Source of the DNA: JAJVID01 sp963743425
GTDB lineage: Bacteria; Acidobacteriota; Blastocatellia; RBC074
Reading direction: 5' to 3'
Assembly: GCA_963743425.1 (NCBI GenBank)
Contig: CAVUPU010000009.1
Span: 806,001-870,000, forward strand
DNA: 64,000 nt
Of the stretch, positions 57,295 to 64,000 are shown in pieces. Made by a program: the position numbers and the translations under genes. A model generated the notes under the pieces. It made no database searches and was not told the DNA's origin. It saw only the letters and a list, made by a program, of their open reading frames with translations. Positions within the stretch are counted from its first letter, which is position 1; every line of letters begins with the position of its first letter.

Positions 57295-58209
57295 ATGATG
57301 GAACTTTCAATCCTGCTCTTACAGCCGAGTTACCTGCGGACTTTCGACGCCGAGATAGACGTTCTGGCCGAAAACGAATTGCTCGTGCGCGGCTCGATGC
57401 GCGACCATCGCTTCGCCTTCGAACACGTCTGGAAGCTTCGCACGCCGGAGTACGAAATCATCGAAGCCGGCGCACGACAGATCGAAGGCGAATTCGACCC
57501 GCGATTGTGCGAACGATACGCCGGCGTCAAGGGCGCGCGCATCGGGCGCGGGTTTTCCAAACGCGTGATATCGGCGTTGGGAGATTCGCCGGGCGCGCAA
57601 GAGCATCTGCTGACTGCCATCGAGATGGCCCGCGTCGGACAACAAGTCTATCAGTTCACGCCGGAATTCGATGCCCAATTTCCATCGAGCGACGGAGGCG
57701 CCACAGCGGCCGCGCGGATCGCCTGGTCGAAAGACCGCGCTTATATTGGCCTGGCCAACACCTGCTACACCTACCGCGACGAAAGCGAAAGCCTGTTTGC
57801 GAGCAGGGAAGTGCGCTGCGGCTTCAGCCCCGAACTGACGCGACCGAAACCGGGCGACCAACGCGTCTTCTGGCGAAACAAACGATTGGCGATCGAATTG
57901 AAAGCGGGCGGAAACGGCGAAACGGTTTACGCCTGCGAGAGCGCGATGGAAGACAGCATTCACGACATCAGGATCGGTTTCGATCTGTCGAGCGACGGCG
58001 TGGTCTCGAACTCCCGGAGCAGCGGGGCGAGACTGCCTTATCACGGCATCTGCGAAGACCCGCACCTGCGAACACCCGCATTGAACGGATTGAAAGTCAC
58101 CGGCGCGTTCGTCGGACAGTTCGCCGAACACGTCGGAGGGGCGCAAGGCTGCACGCACCTGTTCGACCTTTCGATTGACGTTTTGCGGTTGTTTAGATTC
58201 GGCGGATAA
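57295..58209 (+). CDS. DUF2889 family protein
   Basis: 304 aa from ATG 57295 (ATG 57298 is equally possible); the longer frame overlaps the SWIM gene. Residues SMRDHRFAFEHVWKLRTPEYEIIEAGARQIEGEFDPRLCERYAGVKGARIGRGFSKRVI and LKVTGAFVGQFAEHVGGAQGCTHLFDLSIDVLRLF fit DUF2889 (the C-G-C-T-H-L-x-D-L end). Biochemical role unknown. Starts four bases after the SWIM stop. Confidence 0.75.
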   Translation: MMELSILLLQPSYLRTFDAEIDVLAENELLVRGSMRDHRFAFEHVWKLRTPEYEIIEAGARQIEGEFDPRLCERYAGVKGARIGRGFSKRVISALGDSPGAQEHLLTAIEMARVGQQVYQFTPEFDAQFPSSDGGATAAARIAWSKDRAYIGLANTCYTYRDESESLFASREVRCGFSPELTRPKPGDQRVFWRNKRLAIELKAGGNGETVYACESAMEDSIHDIRIGFDLSSDGVVSNSRSSGARLPYHGICEDPHLRTPALNGLKVTGAFVGQFAEHVGGAQGCTHLFDLSIDVLRLFRFGG

Positions 58210-58227
58210 GAATCAAGGCCATCCTCC

Positions 58228-59493
58228 ATGCCCGATCTGAATTTTGACAGCCATAACACTCTGTATGCGACGCACGGTCTGCACGCCTATGCCGCCAAAT
58301 GCCCGCCGCAGTTGGCGCATTACGGGCTGCGCTACTATTCGCGGCCTGGCGAGACGGTGTTGGATCCGATGGCGGGCAGCGGCACGACGCTGGTTGAAGC
58401 GCGGTTGATGGGGCGTCATTCGCGCGGCTACGACATCGATCCACTGGCTTGCCTGATCGCGCGGGTGAAAGCGCGAGGCGTCAGGGACGCCGAGGTCGAG
58501 GAAGCTTACGCTGATATCACCCGGCGCGTCGCGCGCGACGTCGCCGCGCTGAAATCGGCCAATCCGCCGGCGGCGGTTATGCGGCGCGCGGCGCCTCCAG
58601 ACTTCACCAACCGGGATTACTGGTTCGATCCGGAAGTCGCCGACGCGTTGGCGATTCTGGCTTATCACATCCGTCATCGAGCGATGTCCCAGGCCGCGCG
58701 GGAATTCTTCCTGGCGGCGTTCTCCTCGCTTATTTTGTCCAAAACGAGTGTCGCCAATGCGCGCGACATCATCCATTCGCGGCATCATTACTGGCGACAC
58801 GAGCAGTCGCCCGATGTCCTTGGCAAGTTCGACGCCCGCGTGCGACTGATGCGCAAGCAGGTGGCCGAGTTCCGCGACAGTCGCGTGGCGGGCGCGCTGG
58901 TCGAGATGAGGCTGGGAGACGCGCGCCGCCTGCGCCTTCGAGAGGAGACGATTGATCTGGTCTTCACTTCGCCTCCTTACGCCACCGCGCTCGATTACCC
59001 GCGAGCGCATTTCCTCGCGGTAGCGTGGCTGCAAGCGGCGTTGGGAGTCAGCCTGGAGGATTACCTGACGAAAGCGGCGGATTACATCGGCAGTGTCCGT
59101 GGCAGATTGCCCCCCGAATTCCATCTCGATCCGCGACTCAGCCGCAACGCGACCGCCTCATCCGTGATCACCCAACTCGCCGCAGCGTCGCCGTCGCAGG
59201 CCAAACGCGCGCAGCGTTACTTCAGCGATATGGATCAGGCGCTCGGGGAGATCGCGCGCGTGCTCAAACACCGGCGTCATGCCATCATCGTTGTTTGCCC
59301 GTCGCACATCCGCAAAATCGTCGTCCCAACACAAGAGGTCCTGGTCGAGCTTGGGCGCGGGCACGACTTGCGATTGAAGAACAGATACACGCGCACGATC
59401 AACGAGAGACGCCGTATTCTGCCGTACTTGCAGGAGTCTTTTGGCAAGCGCATGGATACGGAGTATGTGCTGATTTTTCAGAAGGGTCGGTAA
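58228..59493 (+). CDS. DNA methyltransferase (TSPPY class)
   Basis: 421 aa. Motif I DPMAGSGTTLVEA (about 46-58), then a helical middle region, and motif IV FTSPPYATALDYPRAHF (about 246) in the order typical of gamma/beta-type amino-methyltransferases (m4C or m6A). Residues 1-45 (HGLHAYAAKCPPQLAHYGLRYYSRPGETVL) match the N-terminal region of SAM-dependent enzymes of this class. No restriction endonuclease lies next to it. It starts 19 bp after the DUF2889 stop. Confidence 0.85.
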   Translation: MPDLNFDSHNTLYATHGLHAYAAKCPPQLAHYGLRYYSRPGETVLDPMAGSGTTLVEARLMGRHSRGYDIDPLACLIARVKARGVRDAEVEEAYADITRRVARDVAALKSANPPAAVMRRAAPPDFTNRDYWFDPEVADALAILAYHIRHRAMSQAAREFFLAAFSSLILSKTSVANARDIIHSRHHYWRHEQSPDVLGKFDARVRLMRKQVAEFRDSRVAGALVEMRLGDARRLRLREETIDLVFTSPPYATALDYPRAHFLAVAWLQAALGVSLEDYLTKAADYIGSVRGRLPPEFHLDPRLSRNATASSVITQLAAASPSQAKRAQRYFSDMDQALGEIARVLKHRRHAIIVVCPSHIRKIVVPTQEVLVELGRGHDLRLKNRYTRTINERRRILPYLQESFGKRMDTEYVLIFQKGR

Positions 59494-59495
59494 CA

Positions 59496-60125
59496 ATGTC
59501 TCCCCCAACAAAGCTGCGGCAATTAGGAGAAGAGATGCATGCGCGTTTGCTCAGCGGGGCAAGCGTAACCGTCACGAGTGAGATAGCGGAAACATTTCTG
59601 TCACCCGTCGCCAACAGCCTCAGAAAGGAATTTTCATCTCTCGGCGACTACCATCTGATCGACACGGCGGTTGGAGACGCGTTAATCAATTATTTGGGTA
59701 GCCCAGCCCGATTCGACCCGCGCCGAGCCAGTTTGTTCACCTACCTGCGATGGCTTGCGAAGAGCCGCCTGCTCAACCTTCTGGCAAGACAAAAAAATCT
59801 GTCCGCGATGGAAAAAGTTGTCGAACTTGAGGCGGTGGAGTCTGTATATGAGATGACTGACTGCGAATTTGCTGACCCGGAAGACGACCTGGCGCGGCGC
59901 GAGTCCGACGATGCGACTTGGCGGAAGCTGCGTGAACTCCTCACCGATCCGATTGATCTCGAATTGATTAAGTTGATGATGGAAGGGGTGCGCGAGACCG
60001 ATCGCTACGCAGCGCTGCTGGGTCTCACTTCGCTTTCTGCCGAGGAGCGGGCGAGCGAGGTAAAACGCCATAAAGACCGTGTTAAGAAAATTATCCAGCG
60101 CAAGTATCAACGCGGGGAAACATGA
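59496..60125 (+). CDS. Sigma-70-like factor (ECF type)
   Basis: 209 aa from ATG 59496, three bases after the methyltransferase stop. GDALINYLGSPARFDPRRASLFTYLRWLAKSRLLNLLARQKN (about 60-100) resembles sigma region 2 (D-P-x-R-A-S-x-x-T-Y-L-x-x-x-A). The end DPIDLELIKLMMEGVRETDRYAALLGL and KRHKDRVKKIIQRKYQRG fits a region 4 helix-turn-helix. The shared ATGA overlap with the next gene suggests coupled translation. Which promoters it reads is unknown. Confidence 0.65.
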   Translation: MSPPTKLRQLGEEMHARLLSGASVTVTSEIAETFLSPVANSLRKEFSSLGDYHLIDTAVGDALINYLGSPARFDPRRASLFTYLRWLAKSRLLNLLARQKNLSAMEKVVELEAVESVYEMTDCEFADPEDDLARRESDDATWRKLRELLTDPIDLELIKLMMEGVRETDRYAALLGLTSLSAEERASEVKRHKDRVKKIIQRKYQRGET

Positions 60126-60583
60126 TGACGAAGGATGAGACCGACAATCCGTTGTTAAAATCTCTGGCGCAGCGGCTGGAGGCCGACCCCCGCTTCATGG
60201 CATACGCTTTGGCTCAGTACCGGCTACAGGAAGGGATCGAGATTGAAGAACTCGCGCAATCGCTCGGCATGATGCCGGAGATGATGGCGCGACTGGCGCT
60301 CTGTTTGCGGCCCGACGCCAGTTCGCCGCAGTTTGCCGCGCGGGTTCGCGAGATCGCCGATTACACTTTGGCGGACGAGGGGCAATTGGCGAATCTCCTG
60401 CGCCAGGTCAGCGGTCTGGAAAAGTTGGGCCGCATCCGGCAAACGCCCGCCACAGACGACGCTGAGGAAGCGAGCGCCCCGTTGATGCCTGGTCTGCTCG
60501 CCGTCGCGCGAGACCGCGACGAGGCAGAGGCAGAAGAAGAGCAAACGCCGCCCGATGAACCGATGAAGCCTGAGGATAATTGA
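60122..60583 (+). CDS. Small HTH-like protein, candidate ImmA/IrrE substrate
   Basis: 153 aa, start overlaps the sigma-like stop. Residues 38-62 (IEIEELAQSLGMMPEMMARLAL) resemble a helix-turn-helix; the C-terminal third is acidic and probably disordered (DEAEAEEEQTPPDEPMKPEDN). Such an HTH plus flexible tail, next to an ImmA/IrrE peptidase, resembles the ImmR/DdrO repressors which are cut in the linker or tail. No family is recognised; role is inference. Confidence 0.5.
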   Translation: MMTKDETDNPLLKSLAQRLEADPRFMAYALAQYRLQEGIEIEELAQSLGMMPEMMARLALCLRPDASSPQFAARVREIADYTLADEGQLANLLRQVSGLEKLGRIRQTPATDDAEEASAPLMPGLLAVARDRDEAEAEEEQTPPDEPMKPEDN

Positions 60584-60592
60584 GAGGGTTCA

Positions 60593-61339
60593 ATGTGGTT
60601 GGATAACGCCAGTCGAGACGCTGTGAATATGTTCTGGGAGCGATGCGGCGCCGTCGAGGACTTCCCGCGCCGGTTGGATCGCTCGATTGCGCTGGCTCTA
60701 CCCGTCTGGGTTATCAAACTCCCGCGCCTCAGACTGAGCGCCGTCGAAGGCTGGCTGGCCCGTCGCGGAGTGAATTTCCAATTCAACTGCCGTGATCGCG
60801 CCATGCGCGGATGCCTCATCGCTCGCGACAGCGAGGGAGCGATGTTCATCGACGGCGCCGATCCCGAAGACGAGCAGCGATTCACGCTGGCGCACGAGAC
60901 GGCGCATTTCATAATCGATTACTGGGCGCCGCGCGAAAAGGCGCTCGAGAAATTCGGCCCCGCGATCGCCGAGGTCTTCGATGGCTCGCGCCGGCCCACA
61001 GTGACGGAGCGAGTCCACGCTGCGCTCACCGGGACCGCAATCGGCGTCTACACCAATTTAATGGAGCGCGACGAGGCCCGCGCCGATTTCAATCCCTCGG
61101 CGTGGGAGATCGAAGACCGGGCCGACCGGATCGCGCTGGCGCTGCTAGCGCCGCCAGAAGATGTCCTGGCGATGGCTGATACCACCCCTGCGCAATTTGC
61201 CGAACGTCATTCGGCAATCACATTCTTGTTGCGGCGCCACTTCGGCCTGCCGGAAGCTATAGCCGCGACTTACGGGCGCTCTCTGCTCGCCGCCGCCGGA
61301 CGCGGGCCATCCTGGGTCGAAACCCTGCGGCTGAAATAA
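60593..61339 (+). CDS. ImmA/IrrE-family metallopeptidase
   Basis: 248 aa. The zinc motif HETAHFIIDYW (HExxH, about 101-105) is followed by a downstream acidic helix (EDRADRIALALLAPPEDVL, with the third ligand Glu/Asp expected near 180). The N-terminal part, LARRGVNFQFNCRDRAMRGCLIARD, matches the beta-rich part that precedes the zinc site in IrrE-like proteins. ImmA and IrrE cleave HTH repressors in response to DNA damage or stress. It is ten bases from the small HTH-like gene. Confidence 0.85.
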   Translation: MWLDNASRDAVNMFWERCGAVEDFPRRLDRSIALALPVWVIKLPRLRLSAVEGWLARRGVNFQFNCRDRAMRGCLIARDSEGAMFIDGADPEDEQRFTLAHETAHFIIDYWAPREKALEKFGPAIAEVFDGSRRPTVTERVHAALTGTAIGVYTNLMERDEARADFNPSAWEIEDRADRIALALLAPPEDVLAMADTTPAQFAERHSAITFLLRRHFGLPEAIAATYGRSLLAAAGRGPSWVETLRLK

Positions 61340-61415
61340 TCGAAAAAAGGTTGTCGAACTTCGCCGTCCGGGATCTGTATATAAGGCGAAGGAGCCTTCG
61401 AGGAAGGAGTTGAAG

Positions 61416-62642
61416 ATGACCGACGAGATCAACAAAACCGGCGCGGCAATGGCGAGCGAATCATTGACGCCGCCGGACGCGGAACTGGCCGAGTTCGAAG
61501 CCGCTTACGGCGAGAAGCTCTCGGACGCGCTCGATCTCAGCACCTGGACGCTCGGCGAAGACCTGGCCGCCACGCTCGACCGCCTTGAACAGGAAGTGGC
61601 CGAAGCCCTCAAGCGTGAGGACGAAACGAGGAAGGAGGTTCGGCGGATCGTCTTCCCTCGGCTCCGTGACGCGCCCGACGCGCCAGCCAACGCAGGGCTT
61701 TACCAGGCGCAGCGGCAACACCTGGAGAAAATCCACGCCGGCTTGCTATTCAACGGCGGCGTCGAAGCCTGCGACGGAACGAGCGTCGCTCACGACACTC
61801 TGCCGCTCACCGTCACGCAGATCGGCGTCTGCCTGGTCTCATACAACGGCGAACAAGGTTCGTGGGCGCACCGGCTCTATCGCCGCGATTTGCGCTCCAA
61901 GATGGCCGATCCGATTGACGAGGTGATGGCCGCGATCAATCGGCGCGAGAAGCGCGAGGCCGTGGGGCGGGAGGCGGATTCGCTGAGCGAGTTGGCGCAG
62001 CGTGGCATTATGGCTTACGCAGAACGCGCGATCCTGCGCGAAAAGTCCTCAGCCATTTGGCGTATGGGGCACGGCAGCCCGGCCCCATACGAATTGTTGA
62101 CCGGACTCTGGTCGTCGCGGCGCGACCGCATCCGCATCAGCCTGGACCTGATCCGCTGGTACGCGCTCGAACACAAGCGCTTCGTCTTCGTCCCGAGCGC
62201 GCCGCGTAAACGTCATTGGTTGACGATCGGCAACGCGCTACGCCCGCTCGAATTCGCCATCATCCAAACACTCAAGCCTGAGATCGAGCGTTTGATCGAA
62301 ACCGGTGGCTACCGCGATGGCAGCGGCGTGAAACAGGAGATGGAGAGGTTCCGCGACGAGGTCGCGCCAGAAATCGTCATGGGCCTTTATCGCGCCTGGG
62401 AAGCCGCGCCGCCATACCTGTTCTACGCGCACAAGGACCACGCCGAAATGGCGGCGCACATCGCGCTGGCCGACAGCCTGCTGCAAGAGCATCGCGGCTT
62501 TCCGTTGTTGATCGATCTGGCCGATACCGTGTGCAGCGCGACGTTCAGCGCCGGCAGCTTCACATCGTTAGTGCAGATGGCCTACGCCAGCGCAGGCCAA
62601 CCTTTTCGCTATCTGGGCGAACGGGAGACCCGTTCGCGTTGA
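61416..62642 (+). CDS. NurA-like nuclease
   Basis: 408 aa from ATG 61416 (GGAAGGAG six bases upstream; TTG 61410 is too close to it). N-terminal helical region with coiled-coil tendency (AATLDRLEQEVAEALKREDE), then ACDGTSVAHDTLPLTVTQIGVCLVSY (about 119-143), where the D-G-T resembles the first metal-binding Asp (DGS) of the NurA RNase H-like fold. C-terminal LLQEHRGFPLLIDLADTVCSATF resembles NurA tails. NurA is a Mn-dependent nuclease that resects DNA ends with HerA. Its gene is followed 11 bp later by a HerA-like gene. Confidence 0.6.
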   Translation: MTDEINKTGAAMASESLTPPDAELAEFEAAYGEKLSDALDLSTWTLGEDLAATLDRLEQEVAEALKREDETRKEVRRIVFPRLRDAPDAPANAGLYQAQRQHLEKIHAGLLFNGGVEACDGTSVAHDTLPLTVTQIGVCLVSYNGEQGSWAHRLYRRDLRSKMADPIDEVMAAINRREKREAVGREADSLSELAQRGIMAYAERAILREKSSAIWRMGHGSPAPYELLTGLWSSRRDRIRISLDLIRWYALEHKRFVFVPSAPRKRHWLTIGNALRPLEFAIIQTLKPEIERLIETGGYRDGSGVKQEMERFRDEVAPEIVMGLYRAWEAAPPYLFYAHKDHAEMAAHIALADSLLQEHRGFPLLIDLADTVCSATFSAGSFTSLVQMAYASAGQPFRYLGERETRSR

Positions 62643-62653
62643 AGGAGGTTTTT

Positions 62654-64000
<1,347 letters not shown>

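Overview
The window looks like an Acidobacteriota chromosome, possibly class Blastocatellia (inference). The main evidence is a PadR regulator followed by a cluster of large duplicated MacB/FtsX-type permeases of the ADOP (acidobacterial duplicated orphan permease) type, each with the N-terminal PHLWLI / EWEAELRYRE / EDEMFQDLR leader. The DNA is about 60% GC, protein-dense, rich in secreted hydrolases and beta-propellers, and carries a palindromic repeat in nearly every second intergenic gap. No rRNA, tRNA or CRISPR array was recognised.

Layout. 0-0.4 kb: end of an IS1634-type transposase. 0.8-11.6 kb: PadR-ADOP cluster on the minus strand (padR, two full ADOPs, one half-length ADOP, another full ADOP and an ADOP stub), interrupted by a plus-strand yefM-yoeB toxin-antitoxin pair with a TGTACA operator. 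11.9-15 kb: secreted lipid-binding-like protein, queuosine-precursor transporter, PaaK-like adenylating enzyme. 14.9-23 kb: secreted PQQ-type propellers, an AT-richer island (HExxH protein, PD-(D/E)XK-like protein, nucleotidyltransferase-like protein), M20 amidohydrolase, GT4 glycosyltransferase, acetamidase/formamidase. 23-27 kb: ABC exporter (ATPase plus 1129-aa FtsX permease). 27-32 kb: class A beta-lactamase-like protein, acyl-CoA carboxylase beta subunit, membrane patatin. 32.6-37 kb: accessory region with a YgiT zinc finger, XisI, an IS4-type fragment between duplicated tails of a TPR gene, and a broken TIR-NB-ARC-TPR (NLR-like) gene. 37-50 kb: mostly metabolic and secreted proteins (cytochrome c/copper monooxygenase, S9 peptidase, lactonase propeller, YjbQ, CocE hydrolase, S41 pseudo-peptidase, PQQ propeller).

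50-64 kb is the most interesting part. A TIR-nSTAND gene with an unfamiliar cysteine-bearing C-terminal region faces a long co-directional run: SNF2 helicase, small conserved protein, SWIM zinc-finger protein, DUF2889, DNA methyltransferase, sigma-like factor, small helix-turn-helix-like protein, ImmA/IrrE metallopeptidase, NurA-like nuclease and HerA-like ATPase (frameshifted and cut by the window edge). I infer a signal-controlled DNA end-processing or defence operon, in which the peptidase/HTH pair resembles the IrrE-DdrO and ImmA-ImmR switches and NurA-HerA is the effector.

Six genes contain single frameshifts or paired frameshifts, almost all in accessory regions, so part of this may be sequencing error. 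All identifications come from reading motifs by eye; no database search was run.
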